A stretch of DNA of 64,000 bases, taken from assembly GCA_029982755.1 (NCBI GenBank), contig JARRBR010000002.1, forward strand, positions 1-64,000, written 5' to 3'. Source of the stretch: Rhodocyclaceae bacterium (GTDB lineage: Bacteria; Pseudomonadota; Gammaproteobacteria; Burkholderiales; Rhodocyclaceae). Positions 26,276 through 39,894 of this stretch are shown here, one piece after another; positions within the stretch are counted from its first letter, which is position 1, and each line of letters opens with the position of its first letter. The notes under the pieces are model-generated. The model saw only the letters and a program-made list of their open reading frames with translations. It did no database searches and was not told the origin of the DNA. The translations under genes were made by a program, and so were the position numbers.

Positions 26276-26626
26276 CTATGCAGTTCGGGCGGCGAAGGCA
26301 TCGGGGTCGAAGCCGACGACGAGTCCGCCCTCGCCGAAGTCGATCACCGGGCGGCGGATCAGGCTGGGCTGGGCCTGCATCAGCGCGATCGCCGCTTTGC
26401 CGTCGGCGATGGCCTGCTGCTCGGGCGTGAGCTTGCGCCAGGTGGTGCCGCGCTTGTTGACCAGCGCCTCCCAGCCGAGCGCTTCGCACCAGCGTGCGAG
26501 CGTGGCCGCATCGATGCCGGATTTCTTGTAGTCGTGGAAGCCGTAAGCGACACCGGCGCCTTCGAACCAGGCGAAGGTCTTCTTCATGGTGTCGCAGCTC
26601 TTGATGCCGTAGATCGTGGGGGACAT
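26276..26626 (-). CDS. ArsC/Spx-family (YffB-like) reductase
   Basis: [62 protein letters not shown]. Confidence 0.9.
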   Translation of the reverse strand: MSPTIYGIKSCDTMKKTFAWFEGAGVAYGFHDYKKSGIDAATLARWCEALGWEALVNKRGTTWRKLTPEQQAIADGKAAIALMQAQPSLIRRPVIDFGEGGLVVGFDPDAFAARTA

Positions 26627-26628
26627 GG

Positions 26629-28983
<2,355 letters not shown>

Positions 28984-29208
28984 GAGGATGAGGCGGTGTT
29001 GCGAAAGGGAAGGGCCGGATAGTGCAGCAAGCCGCGTGGCGAGATCAACCCGCGACGCAAGGCGGGCAGCGCGTGCCGATCGCAATCGCGGCTGCCGCCG
29101 CCTGCGCCTCGCATGCTGCCTTGCCGGGGGCGGAGAACCCGTGATCCGGGGAAGGAAAGGACGTTGCCGGTGGCGCGCGGCGGGTGCCGCACCCGCGCCG
29201 TGCCCGGG

Positions 29209-30057
29209 TCAGAGCGCCACCAGGGTCTGGCGTCCCCACCAGCTTTCGCCGGCCGACAGGCGCACCGGCGCGCGCGCGGCGGCGGCTTCCACGCACAGCA
29301 TGCGACGGAAGGCATCGTCGGGGAGATCGGCGATCGCGGCGCTGCGTTCGACCCAGGGGTTCCACACCACAACGTCCGGGAAACCGTCGGCGTTGATCCC
29401 CAGGCTGCGGTCGTATTCGCGCAGCAGCAGGGGGCGCTTGACGTCGTGATAGACGCGGTCGGTCTCGGCCTCGATCAGCAGCACGTCGCCGCTGTCGCGC
29501 TTGATGCGGTTGGCGTCGGCCTTGTCGCGGTACTCGAAGCCGTGCAGGCCTTCGAGGCGGGACTCCTCGACCTCGCGCACCGCGAGATAGGTGTGCAGCG
29601 CGGCGGTGAACGCCAGCGCCTGATCGCCGGTGTTCTCGATCTCCAGCTCCAGATCGAGGCGGCTGTCCTCGATCAGGATGCCGAGCTCGGCACGGAAGGG
29701 ATGCGGCCAGGCCGCGCGCCGCGCCTCGTCGTCGGTGAGCGCCAGCGTCAGCAATGCGAAATCGGCCCCGGTGCGCTCGGTGACCACCGACCAGGTGGCG
29801 GTGCGCGTGAAGCCGTGCGCCGGCAGCGCACCGAGGTCGGCGAACTGCGGGAAGCACACCGGAATGCCGCCGCGGATCGGCGTCCTGCCGTCGAAGACGG
29901 CCTGCGGACTCAGGTACAGCCGCTCGCCGCCGCCGGGTGGCGACCACGACAGCACCTGCGCACCGTACAGGCCGACCACGGCCGCGGCCCCGCCTGCGGT
30001 GCGCAGGCGCATGGCGGGCAGGCCGTGGAAGTCGATGTGTTCGATCGTCGCCGGCAT
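29209..30057 (-). CDS. D-hexose-6-phosphate mutarotase
   Basis: GAQVLSWSPPGGGERLYLSPQAVFDGRTPIRGGIPVCFPQFADLGALPAHGFTRTATWSV. Confidence 0.92.
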   Translation of the reverse strand: MPATIEHIDFHGLPAMRLRTAGGAAAVVGLYGAQVLSWSPPGGGERLYLSPQAVFDGRTPIRGGIPVCFPQFADLGALPAHGFTRTATWSVVTERTGADFALLTLALTDDEARRAAWPHPFRAELGILIEDSRLDLELEIENTGDQALAFTAALHTYLAVREVEESRLEGLHGFEYRDKADANRIKRDSGDVLLIEAETDRVYHDVKRPLLLREYDRSLGINADGFPDVVVWNPWVERSAAIADLPDDAFRRMLCVEAAAARAPVRLSAGESWWGRQTLVAL

Positions 30058-30060
30058 CGT

Positions 30061-32748
30061 TCAGTCCTGCAGTGCGAGCACGCCCAGCTTGACCGAGCTG
30101 TCCTCGGGGTCGTTGCTGAGCACGAAGCCGAGCTTCTGCACGAACTTGAGCATGCGCTCGTTGTTGGCGAGGAACACGCCGGTCATGTACTGGATCCCGC
30201 GGCTGCGCGCGGTCTCGATCAGCACGCCCATCAGCTTGCGGGCGAGGCCGCGGTGCTGCCAGTCGTCGGCCACGACGACCGCGAACTCGCAGGACTCGCC
30301 GTCCGGGTTCACCGCGTAGCGGCAGACGCCGATCTCCTGATCAACGCCGTCGACGTCGAGGGTCGCGACGAAGGCCATCTCGCGGTCGTAGTCGATCTGG
30401 GTCAGGCGCGCCACCATCGCCGGCGGCAGCTCGCGCATGGTGTTCATGAAGCGGTAGTACTTGGTCTCGGCCGAAAGCCTGCGCACGAAGTCGACCTCGA
30501 GCTCGGCGTCCTCGGGCTTGATCGGACGGATCGTCACCGTGGTGCCGTCGGGCACCGTCCACGTGCTGATCAGATGCGACGGATACGGGTGGATCGCCAT
30601 GTGGTCGTAGCGGTCCGCGGTCGGCGACACGTTGTCCACGGTGATGCTGGCATCCACCGCGACCACGCCGTTCTCGTCGACGATCAGCGGGTTGATCTCC
30701 ATCTCGGTGATCCACGGCAGCTCGCACACCATCTCGGAGATGCGCAGCAGCACCAGCTCGAGCGCGTTCATGTCCACCGCGGGCATGTTGCGGAACTCGC
30801 CGAGGCGGGTGGCGATGTGCGTGGAGCGGATCATGTCCGCGACCAGGAAGCTGTTGAGGGGCGGCAGCGCCACCGCGATGTCGCGGTTGGCTTCGACCTC
30901 GTTGCCGCCCTCGCCGAAGGTGATCGCGGGGCCGAACACCGGGTCGCGCTTGACCGCGACCACGAGCTCGCGGCCGTTGCGCTTCTGGATCATCGGCTCG
31001 ATCGCGATGCCGTTGATGATCGCGTCGGGCTGCACCCGCTTCACCTCGTCCAGGATTTCCTGGTAGGTCGAGCGCACGGCGGCCAGGCTGCGGATGTTCA
31101 GGCGCACGCCACCGACGTCCGACTTGTGCACGATGCTCGGCGAGTCGATCTTCATCACCACCGGCAGGCCGATCTCGGCCGACAGCACCATGGCCTCGGC
31201 GGCGGAGCGCGCGACCACGGTCTGTGCGATCGGGATGCGGAAGGCGGCCAGCAGCGCCTTCGACTCCATCTCGTTGAGCTTCTTGCGGCGCTCGGACAGG
31301 GCCATCTCGATCACCAGGCGCGCGCTCTCGATCGAGGGCGGCGGCAGGTGCGACAGCGAGGCCGGCGTCTGCATCAGCAGCTTCTGGTTCTGGTAGTAGG
31401 CCGAGATGTGGCTGAACAGCTCGACCGCCGGCTCGGGCGTGCGGAAGTTGGGGATGCCGGCGAGGTTGAACTTCTGCCGCGCCTCGCTGACCAGTTCCTC
31501 GCCCATCCAGCAGGTGACGACCGGCTTGTCGGCGGTTTTCTCGAGCTCGATCACTGCCTCGGCCACCCCGGTCGGGTTGCTCATCGCCTGCGGCGTCAGC
31601 ATGACCATGACGCCATCGACGTTGGGGCCCTCGAGCACCGCGCGCAGCGCCTTCTGGTAGCGCTCGGGGTCGGCGTCGCCGAGGATGTCGATCGGGTTGC
31701 CGTGCGACCAGCCTGCGGGCAGCACTGCGTTGAGCTTCTCGATCGTGCCTTCCGAGAGCTCGGCGAGCGGGATGCCGATGTCGGAGGCGCGGTCGGCGGC
31801 CATGACGCCCGGTCCGCCGCCATTGGTGATGATGGCCAGGCGATTGCCGCGCGGACGGAAGTGCGAGAACAGCGCGTTGGCGGCGGCGAACAGCTGGCCC
31901 ATGTTGTACAGGCGGATCACGCCGGACCGACGCAGCGCGGCGTCGAACACCGCGTCGTCACCGAGGGGCGCGCCGCTGTGCGACAGGATCGCGCGCGAGG
32001 CGTTGGGGTGGCGGCCGGCCTTGATCAGCAGCACCGGCTTGACGCGCGCGGCGCCGCGCAGCGCGCTCATGAAGCGGCGCGCGTCGCGGATGCCTTCGAC
32101 GTAGAGGAAGATGCTCTCGGTGCGCGGGTCCGAGATCATGTATTCGAGCACCTCGCCGAAGTCGATGTCGGACGAGGAGCCCAGCGACACCACCGCCGAG
32201 AAGCCGACGTTGTTGGGCTTGGCCCAGTCGAGGATGGCCGCGCACAGCGCGCCCGACTGCGAGATCAGGCCGATGCTGCCCTTGAGCGCGCTGGCGTGGG
32301 CGAAGGTGGCATTGACGCCGAGCTGCGGGCGCATGATGCCCAGGCAGTTGGGGCCGAGCAGGCGGATGCGGTGGCGATGGGCGGCCTCGATGACCTGGCG
32401 CTCGAGCAGCGCGCCGCGCGGACCGGCTTCCGAGAAGCCCGAGGACAGCAGGATCGCGGCCTTGACGCCGGCGCGACCGCAGGCATCGACGATGGCGGGG
32501 GCCTTCTCGGCGCGCACCGCGATCACCACGAGGTCGAGACGCTGCGGCACGTCCTCGACCGACTTGTAGCAGGTCACCCCATGCACCTTGTCGTGCTTGG
32601 GGTTGATCGCGAACAGCTTGCCCTTGTAGCCGGCGCTGAGCATGTTCCGCATCAGCACGTCGCCGAGCGAGGCCTCGCGTTCGCTGGCGCCGATGATCCC
32701 GACGGAGCGCGGTTCCAGCAGCGGAGTGAGGTAGTGCTTGTCTTTCAT
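30061..32748 (-). CDS. acyl-CoA synthetase (NDP-forming) fused to GNAT acetyltransferase
   Basis: PRSVGIIGASEREASLGDVLMRNMLSAGYKGKLFAINPKHDKVHG...; C-terminal GNAT VVADDWQHRGLARKLMGVLIETARSRG. Confidence 0.93.
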   Translation of the reverse strand: MKDKHYLTPLLEPRSVGIIGASEREASLGDVLMRNMLSAGYKGKLFAINPKHDKVHGVTCYKSVEDVPQRLDLVVIAVRAEKAPAIVDACGRAGVKAAILLSSGFSEAGPRGALLERQVIEAAHRHRIRLLGPNCLGIMRPQLGVNATFAHASALKGSIGLISQSGALCAAILDWAKPNNVGFSAVVSLGSSSDIDFGEVLEYMISDPRTESIFLYVEGIRDARRFMSALRGAARVKPVLLIKAGRHPNASRAILSHSGAPLGDDAVFDAALRRSGVIRLYNMGQLFAAANALFSHFRPRGNRLAIITNGGGPGVMAADRASDIGIPLAELSEGTIEKLNAVLPAGWSHGNPIDILGDADPERYQKALRAVLEGPNVDGVMVMLTPQAMSNPTGVAEAVIELEKTADKPVVTCWMGEELVSEARQKFNLAGIPNFRTPEPAVELFSHISAYYQNQKLLMQTPASLSHLPPPSIESARLVIEMALSERRKKLNEMESKALLAAFRIPIAQTVVARSAAEAMVLSAEIGLPVVMKIDSPSIVHKSDVGGVRLNIRSLAAVRSTYQEILDEVKRVQPDAIINGIAIEPMIQKRNGRELVVAVKRDPVFGPAITFGEGGNEVEANRDIAVALPPLNSFLVADMIRSTHIATRLGEFRNMPAVDMNALELVLLRISEMVCELPWITEMEINPLIVDENGVVAVDASITVDNVSPTADRYDHMAIHPYPSHLISTWTVPDGTTVTIRPIKPEDAELEVDFVRRLSAETKYYRFMNTMRELPPAMVARLTQIDYDREMAFVATLDVDGVDQEIGVCRYAVNPDGESCEFAVVVADDWQHRGLARKLMGVLIETARSRGIQYMTGVFLANNERMLKFVQKLGFVLSNDPEDSSVKLGVLALQD

Positions 32749-33099
32749 GATTGGAACCCGACTGGCTAGGTGAATTCGGTAGGGCCAGCGGAGCGCGACG
32801 AGGCGCGTCAGTCCACTGGATCAAGTCAAAATTATACTGCGGTGCACAATCCGCCCGCCTGCTATTTGTAGCATTTCCGACAATTTCTCACGACTGGCCA
32901 CACGGCGCCGGCCGACGCCGCCGCGCGATGCCGTCATTCTAGGCCAGTGGTCGACGGGAAAGGGCAAGCGTACGCCCATGGCGGGGTTGCCGCGCATAAA
33001 ATGCGGGCCAGCGCCGGGCCGGGGGGCGTACCCCGATTCGAACGCTTGCCGGCAAGGCGCTCCGCCCGCCTCCGAAATCCCTTCCATCAGGTCACAACC

Positions 33100-33693
33100 A
33101 TGCCCGCCACGCCCTCCGTTCCGCCCCTGTCCGCGCTGAGCGCGCTCGACGCCGCCCAACCGGCGCTGCCCGCGCCGTCGGCGTGGGTCGTGCGCTTCGC
33201 GTCGCTGCTCGCGCCGGGGGCGCGGGTGCTCGATTACGCCTGCGGCAGCGGCCGCCACGCCCGCTGGCTGGCCGGGCAGGGCATGGAGGTCGATGCGGTC
33301 GATCGCGACCCGGCGGCGCTTGCCGCGCTGCGGGGCGTGGACGGCGTCCGGGCGCGCCAACTGGATCTGGAGGGGGAGAACTGGCCGCTCGCCGGCGAGC
33401 GCTACGACGCGGTGGTGGTCACCAACTACCTGCATCGGCCGCGCTTCGATGCGCTGCTGGCCTTGCTCGCGCCCGGCGGGGTGCTGATCTACGAGACCTT
33501 CATGGCCGGCAACGAGCGCTTCGGCAAGCCCTCGAGCCCGGCCTTCCTGCTCCAGCCCGGCGAGTTGATCGCGCGCCTGCTCGCGGGCTGGATGCCGGTC
33601 GCCTTCGAGCAGGGCGAGATTGCCGTCCCCCGCCCGGCGGTGGTGCAGCGCCTGTGCGCGGTGAAGGGCGGGGCGGTGGTGCGGCTGCCCTGA
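33100..33693 (+). CDS. class I SAM-dependent methyltransferase
   Basis: GARVLDYACGSGRHARWLAGQGMEVDAVDRDPAAL. Confidence 0.88.
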   Translation: MPATPSVPPLSALSALDAAQPALPAPSAWVVRFASLLAPGARVLDYACGSGRHARWLAGQGMEVDAVDRDPAALAALRGVDGVRARQLDLEGENWPLAGERYDAVVVTNYLHRPRFDALLALLAPGGVLIYETFMAGNERFGKPSSPAFLLQPGELIARLLAGWMPVAFEQGEIAVPRPAVVQRLCAVKGGAVVRLP

Positions 33694-33726
33694 ACGGAGG
33701 CACCGCCGGCGCGTTCCGGCGCGCGT

Positions 33727-34806
33727 TCAGCCCGTCGCTTCGGGCGTGCCGGCGCGGGCCGCGCCCAACGCCAGAATGTCGGCGGCCAGGCGCCGGATGC
33801 CCGACTCGCTGAGGTCGTCGGTGGCGACCCGCGGCGCGTCGGCGTAGGCGGCGTAGTTGCCGTTCTGCGAGCGGCGATACAAGGGGTCGTAGTGCAGGTC
33901 GATGAGTTCGCCGAACAGTTCCGGCAGCGCATGCCCTGCGGCGAGCGTCTTCCAGCGCGCGAGCGTCTCGTGGCTCTGGTGCTCGCGCAGGCGGTGGAGC
34001 TTGTCCTGCAGCGCGGCCACGTCGTCGCCGAGGTAGGCGTAGTCGCGCACCAGGAACGCCAGGCGCGCGTCGCGGCTGGCGTCGATCATGATGCAGGGCG
34101 AGCGCCGCATCGCCATGATCAGCGGTTCGGGCACGAAGACGAGGCCGATCTTGCGGCTTTCGGCCTCGACATATACCGGGCGCGCGGGATCCAGCAGGCG
34201 CAAGCGTGCCCACAGCTGGGTCTCGAAGTGCTTCTGCGCCGGCTGCGGACGGTCGGGCAGGGCGCCCAGCACCGAACCCTTGTGCGCCGCGAGATCCTCC
34301 AGGTCCAGCACCTGCGCGCCCTGCGCGGCGAGCGCCTCGAGCACCCGCGTCTTGGCGCTGCCGGTGGGGCCGGAGACGATGCGCAGGTCGAGCGTGGGCA
34401 CGATGCGCTCGATCTCCGCGATGACCAGGTGGCGGAAGGCCTTGTAGCCGCCCTCGAGCTGGCAGGCGTCCCAGCCCACCATGCGCAGCCAGGTGGTGAA
34501 CGAGCCGCTGCGCTGGCCGCCGCGCCAGCAGTAGATCAGCGGGCGCCAGTTCTTCGGCCTGTCCTTCAGCACCTCGAGCATGTACCGCGAGATGTTGGCC
34601 GCCACCAGCGCCCCACCGAGGCGGCGGGCGTCGAAGGCGGACTGCTGCTTGTACATGGTGCCGACGACGACGCGCTGCTCGTTGTCGAGCACCGGCAGGT
34701 TGATCGCGCCCGGGATGTGGTCCTCGGCGAACTCGGCGGGCGTGCGCGCGTCGATGATCTCGTCAAAGCCGGACAGCTGTGCTACGGTCGCGACGCCTTT
34801 TTGCAT
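33727..34806 (-). CDS. selU: tRNA 2-selenouridine synthase
   Basis: Rhodanese-like IDARTPAEFAEDHIPGAINLPVL...LIYCWRGGQRSGSF then P-loop VSGPTGSAKTRVLEAL; divergent to selD. Confidence 0.94.
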   Translation of the reverse strand: MQKGVATVAQLSGFDEIIDARTPAEFAEDHIPGAINLPVLDNEQRVVVGTMYKQQSAFDARRLGGALVAANISRYMLEVLKDRPKNWRPLIYCWRGGQRSGSFTTWLRMVGWDACQLEGGYKAFRHLVIAEIERIVPTLDLRIVSGPTGSAKTRVLEALAAQGAQVLDLEDLAAHKGSVLGALPDRPQPAQKHFETQLWARLRLLDPARPVYVEAESRKIGLVFVPEPLIMAMRRSPCIMIDASRDARLAFLVRDYAYLGDDVAALQDKLHRLREHQSHETLARWKTLAAGHALPELFGELIDLHYDPLYRRSQNGNYAAYADAPRVATDDLSESGIRRLAADILALGAARAGTPEATG

Positions 34807-34864
34807 GATGTTGACACGACGCGCGGTGCTCCTTGCGCCGCGCGTCGCTTTCTCCTTCGGAAAC

Positions 34865-35905
34865 ATGAACGAAATCAGACTGACCGAATTCTCCCACGGC
34901 GGTGGCTGCGGCTGCAAAATCGCCCCCGGCGTGCTCTCCGAGCTGCTCGCCACCATGCCCGCCGGGCTGGTGCCGCCCGAGCTGCTGGTCGGCACCGACA
35001 CCGCCGACGATGCCGCGGTGTACAAGCTCAACGAGCGCCAGGCCGTCGTCGCCACCACCGACTTCTTCACCCCGATCGTGGACAACCCGCGCGACTTCGG
35101 CCGCATCGCCGCCACCAACGCGCTGTCCGACGTCTATGCGATGGGCGGCACGCCGATCATGGCGCTGGCCATCGTCGGCATGCCGCTCGACAAGCTGCCG
35201 CCCGAGGTGATCGGCGAGATCCTCAAGGGCGGGGCCGAGGTCTGCCGCGAGGCCGGCATCCCGGTCGCGGGGGGGCACTCGATCGACGTGCTCGAGCCGA
35301 TCTATGGCCTGGTCGGCCTCGGCGTGGTCGACCCCGCCCGGGTGCGCACCAACGCCGGCGCGAAGGCGGGCGACGTGCTGATCCTGACCAAGCCGCTGGG
35401 CATCGGCATCCTGTCGGCGGGGCTCAAGAAGGGCCGGCTGTCGGCCGACGGCTACGCGCAGATGATCCGCTGGACCACCACGCTCAACCGTGTCGGCGCC
35501 AGGCTCGCCGGCATCGACGGCGTGCATGCGGTGACCGACGTCACCGGCTTCGGCCTCGCCGGCCACCTGCTGGAGATGTGCCGCGGCGCCGGGCTGACCG
35601 GCACCGTCCGCTTCGACGCGCTGCCGGTCATCGAGGAGGCGCGTGCGCTGGTGCAGGACGGCGTCGCCACCGGCGCGTCGGCGCGCAACTGGGCGAGCTA
35701 CGGCGCGGACGTCGAGCTGGCGGCGGATGCGCCGGAGTGGCAGCGCAAGCTGGTCACCGATCCGCAGACCTCCGGCGGCCTGCTGATCGCCTGCACAGCG
35801 GACACGGTCGATGCCGTGCAGGCCGCGATCCGCGAGCTGCAGGGCGAGGCCGGCACGCTGATCGGCGCGATGCAGCCCGGTCCGGCGCGCGTCGTCGTCG
35901 CCTGA
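34865..35905 (+). CDS. selD: selenide, water dikinase (Cys active site)
   Basis: LTEFSHGGGCGCKIAPGVLSELL...GTDTADDAAVYKLNERQAVVATTDFFTPIVDNPRDFGRIAATNALSDVYAMGG. Confidence 0.97.
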   Translation: MNEIRLTEFSHGGGCGCKIAPGVLSELLATMPAGLVPPELLVGTDTADDAAVYKLNERQAVVATTDFFTPIVDNPRDFGRIAATNALSDVYAMGGTPIMALAIVGMPLDKLPPEVIGEILKGGAEVCREAGIPVAGGHSIDVLEPIYGLVGLGVVDPARVRTNAGAKAGDVLILTKPLGIGILSAGLKKGRLSADGYAQMIRWTTTLNRVGARLAGIDGVHAVTDVTGFGLAGHLLEMCRGAGLTGTVRFDALPVIEEARALVQDGVATGASARNWASYGADVELAADAPEWQRKLVTDPQTSGGLLIACTADTVDAVQAAIRELQGEAGTLIGAMQPGPARVVVA

Positions 35906-35915
35906 GCCTCGAGAC

Positions 35916-36534
35916 TCACCTGCGCGCCGACTTCGCGCCTTCCGCGGCAAGCAGCGGCTTCAGCTTCGCCCACACGTTGTCTAGGATCAGGGCCTGGGCC
36001 TCAGCGGTCGGGTGGATGCCGTCGGGGAGGAACATCTCGGGGCGGTCGGCAAAGCCCTCCATCAGGAAGGGTACCAGCGGCAGTTCCTCGCGCTCGGCCA
36101 GGTCGCGATACACCGCGCTGAAGCGGCGGGTGTAGGCCGGACCGTAGTTCGGTGGCATCTGCATGCCGACCAGCAGTACGCGCGCACCGGCACCGGTCGC
36201 CTCGGCAATCATCGCCTTCAGGTTGTCGGCAAGCAGTTTCGGCGGCAGGCCGCGCAGGCCGTCGTTGGCGCCGAGCTCCAGGATCACCACCTGGGGCGCA
36301 TGCTCGGCGAGCGCATCGGGCAGGCGCGTCCTGCCACCCGACGAGGTCTCGCCGGATACACTGCCGTTGACGACTACATGGCGGAACCCTTCGGCCTGCA
36401 GACGCGTCTGCAACAGGGCGGGCCATTCCTGGCCCTTTTCGAGTCCGTAGCCGGCCGACAGGCTGTCGCCCCACACCAGGATGGTGTCGGCGCGGGCGAG
36501 GGCGGCGACGAAGAACATGAACACGAAGGGAACG

Positions 36535-36551
<17 letters not shown>
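35916..36551 (-). CDS. tesA: SGNH arylesterase / TesA-like lysophospholipase
   Basis: ILVWGDSLSAGYGL...ILELGANDGLRG...DGIHPTAEAQ. Confidence 0.93.
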
Positions 36552-37247
<696 letters not shown>

Positions 37248-37251
<4 letters not shown>

Positions 37252-38078
37252 CCGAAGATGTCGAGGATCCCGTCCAGCCCGGTGTGATCCAGGCAGCAGT
37301 GCGCGACGTCGCGCAGCACCGGCTTGGCATGGAAGGCGACGCCAAAACCGGCTGCGCGGAGCATTGGAATGTCGTTGGCGCCGTCGCCGGCCGCGATCAC
37401 CTGTTCCGGCTTGAGGCCCAGTTCGTCGCGCACGCGCTGCAGATGCGCAGCCTTGGCTTCGCCGTCGACGATGTCCCCCATCACCTTGCCGGTGAGCTTG
37501 CCGTCGAGGACTTCGAGTTCGTTGGCGTAGGCGTAGTCGAAGCCGAGACTGGCCTTCAGTCGTTCGGTGAAGAAGGTGAAGCCGCCCGACACCAGCATCG
37601 TGCGGATGCCCGCGCGCCGCAGGCCCTGCAGCAGGCGCTCGGCCCCCGGGTTGAGCTGCAGGCGATGGTCGAAGACCTCGGCGAGCGCGCTCTCCGGCAG
37701 CCCGGCCAGCAGACCCACGCGCCGCGTCAGCGACTCGCGGAAGTCGATCTCGCCCTGCATCGCCGCCTCGGTGATCGCCGCCACCTCGCGCTTGAGGCCC
37801 TGCATGTCGGCGATCTCGTCTATGCACTCGATGTTGATCAGCGTCGAGTCCATGTCGGTGACGAAGAGCCCGAAGTCGCTCAGCGTGCGGCCCTCGGGCA
37901 GCCAGACGTGGTCCAGCCCGCCCTCGGCGCAGGTGGCGACCAGGGCTTCGTGCGGCTTGGCGCCGACGAGGCGGAACGAGCGCGTGGTGATCTGCTCGAT
38001 CTCTCGCGTTTCGGTGAGCTTGGCGACGTTCTTCAGCGCGACGCTGTCGACGTCGGCGGCCAGCACGACCAGGTTCAT
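37248..38078 (-). CDS. serB: phosphoserine phosphatase
   Basis: FVTDMDSTLINIECIDEIADMQGLK...IAAGDGANDIPMLRAAGFGVAFHAKP. Confidence 0.96.
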
Positions 38079-39154
38079 GCGCGCCGCTCCCGGTTCGGCA
38101 ACACCTCGCGCAGCACGGCGGCCGACTTGCGGATCATCTCTTCTGTGGTGTCCCAGCCCACGCAGGCGTCGGTCACCGAGCAGCCATACTTCAACTGCGA
38201 CAGGTCGGCCGGAATCGGCTGGTTGCCGGCCTCGATGTTGCTCTCGATCATCAGGCCGACCACCGACTGGTTGCCCTCGCGGATCTGGTGCATCACGTCC
38301 TTCATCACCAGCGGCTGGTACTCGGGCTTCTTCCACGAGTTGGCGTGCGAGCAATCGACGACGATGTTCCGGGGCAACTTGGCCTTGGCCAGCGCCTGCT
38401 CGGCGAGCGAGATCGACACCGTGTCGTAGTTCGGACGACCGCCGCCGCCGCGCAGCACAACGTGGCCATACCGGTTGCCGCGCGTGCGGGTGACCGCCGA
38501 CTGGCCCTGGCTGTTGATGCCGAGGAAGCTGTGCGGGCTGGCCGCCGAGATGATGGCGTTGATCGCCACGTCCATGTCGCCGTCGGTGGCGTTCTTGAAG
38601 CCGACCGGCGTGGACAGGCCCGAAGCCATCTCGCGGTGGGTCTGCGACTCCGAGGTGCGCGCGCCGATCGCGGTCCAGGAGATGAGGTCGCCGTAGTACT
38701 GCGGGGCGATCGGGTCGAGCGCCTCGGTGGCGGTGGGCAGGCCGATCTCGCACACGTCGAGCAGGAACTTGCGCGCGCGCTCCATGCCGACGTCGATGCG
38801 GAAGGAGTCGTCCATGAACGGATCGTTGATGAAGCCCTTCCAGCCGGTGGAGGTGCGCGGCTTCTCGAAATAGACCCGCATCACCAGCAGCAGGGTGTCG
38901 GAGACCTCGTCGGCCAGCTTCTTCAGCCGGCGCGCATAGTCCAGACCGGCCACCGGATCGTGGATCGAGCACGGTCCGACCACCACGAACACGCGCGGGT
39001 CCTTGCGGTCGAGGATGTCCATCACCGCCTTGCGGCCCGCGACCACCGAAGCCGCCGCGCGCTCGGTGAGCGGCACGCGCGCCTTGATCTCCTCGGGGGA
39101 GGGCATGTGGTCGAAGGCGAGGACGTTGAGGTTTTCGGTCTGGGTGAGCGGCAT
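38075..39154 (-). CDS. 3-deoxy-7-phosphoheptulonate synthase (AroG/F/H-type)
   Basis: VVVGPCSIHDPVAGLDYARRLKKL...RVYFEKPRTSTGWKGFINDPFMD...VDCSHANSWKKPEYQ. Confidence 0.97.
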   Translation of the reverse strand: MPLTQTENLNVLAFDHMPSPEEIKARVPLTERAAASVVAGRKAVMDILDRKDPRVFVVVGPCSIHDPVAGLDYARRLKKLADEVSDTLLLVMRVYFEKPRTSTGWKGFINDPFMDDSFRIDVGMERARKFLLDVCEIGLPTATEALDPIAPQYYGDLISWTAIGARTSESQTHREMASGLSTPVGFKNATDGDMDVAINAIISAASPHSFLGINSQGQSAVTRTRGNRYGHVVLRGGGGRPNYDTVSISLAEQALAKAKLPRNIVVDCSHANSWKKPEYQPLVMKDVMHQIREGNQSVVGLMIESNIEAGNQPIPADLSQLKYGCSVTDACVGWDTTEEMIRKSAAVLREVLPNRERRA

Positions 39155-39272
39155 TGCTGGGGGCTCCGGTTGCGGCCTGGAAAGCCTGCAATTGTAACGC
39201 CCGCGGTGGGTGCTGTCGTTGCGGATTTGGCCGCGGCCGCGCTGCCGCCCCGCATGCTGCGGGCGGCCCGTC

Positions 39273-39875
39273 TCATGCGCCCGTGTGCACGGCCCTGACC
39301 AGCTTGTCGGTGTCGAAACCCTTGGCGCGCAGGCGCTGCAGCAGCGCCTCGTAGTCCGCCGGGGCGACCCGCGGGCTTCGCGACAGCACCCACAGGTAGG
39401 TCCGCGTCGGCTCGCTGATCGCGACCAGTTCATAGGCCGGGTCGAGATCGACGATCCAGTAGTCGCCCCACACCGCCGGGATGAACGAGAGCCAGGCGGG
39501 CGCGAAGCGCACTTCCAGCCGGGGCGAGGTCGGGCCGCCGATCTGACGGGCTTCGCCCACGGCTTCGGAGATCCCCCCGTCTTCCTCGCGGCAGCGGTTG
39601 ACCACCCGCAGCCTGCCGTTGTCCTTGAGGCTGTACTCGGCACGCGTATCGCCGACGCATTGCCGCTGGAAGCGGTTCTCGTAACGGGCGATCTCGAACC
39701 ACTCCCCCATGTAGCGCGGCACGTCCAGCGCGGCGATGGTGGTCAGGGGTTCGGCGCCGGCGCCCGAGGATGCTGAGGAGGGCACGGGGAGGCCAAGGGC
39801 AATCAAGGCGAGCAGGCTTGCGAGCATGGGTCTGGGAGTGGGTCTGGGAGTGGGTCTGGGCATGGGTCTGGGCAC
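39273..39875 (-). CDS. lipocalin-family protein (Blc-like)
   Basis: LDVPRYMGEWFEIARYENRFQRQCVGDTRAEYSL; start may be the internal Met at 39827. Confidence 0.85.
   Translation of the reverse strand: MPRPMPRPTPRPTPRPMLASLLALIALGLPVPSSASSGAGAEPLTTIAALDVPRYMGEWFEIARYENRFQRQCVGDTRAEYSLKDNGRLRVVNRCREEDGGISEAVGEARQIGGPTSPRLEVRFAPAWLSFIPAVWGDYWIVDLDPAYELVAISEPTRTYLWVLSRSPRVAPADYEALLQRLRAKGFDTDKLVRAVHTGA
39828..39875. repeat. 4 x 12-bp tandem repeat
   Basis: gggtctgggagt x2, gggtctgggcat, gggtctgggcac. Confidence 0.9.
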
Positions 39876-39894
39876 GGGGGTTCCTGGCGTGTGG

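Noticed and set aside
29113-32769. 1218-aa plus-strand ORF
   Set aside because: Antisense shadow of the acyl-CoA synthetase and mutarotase genes; low-complexity His/Arg/Val/Gln-rich translation typical of high-GC reverse frames.
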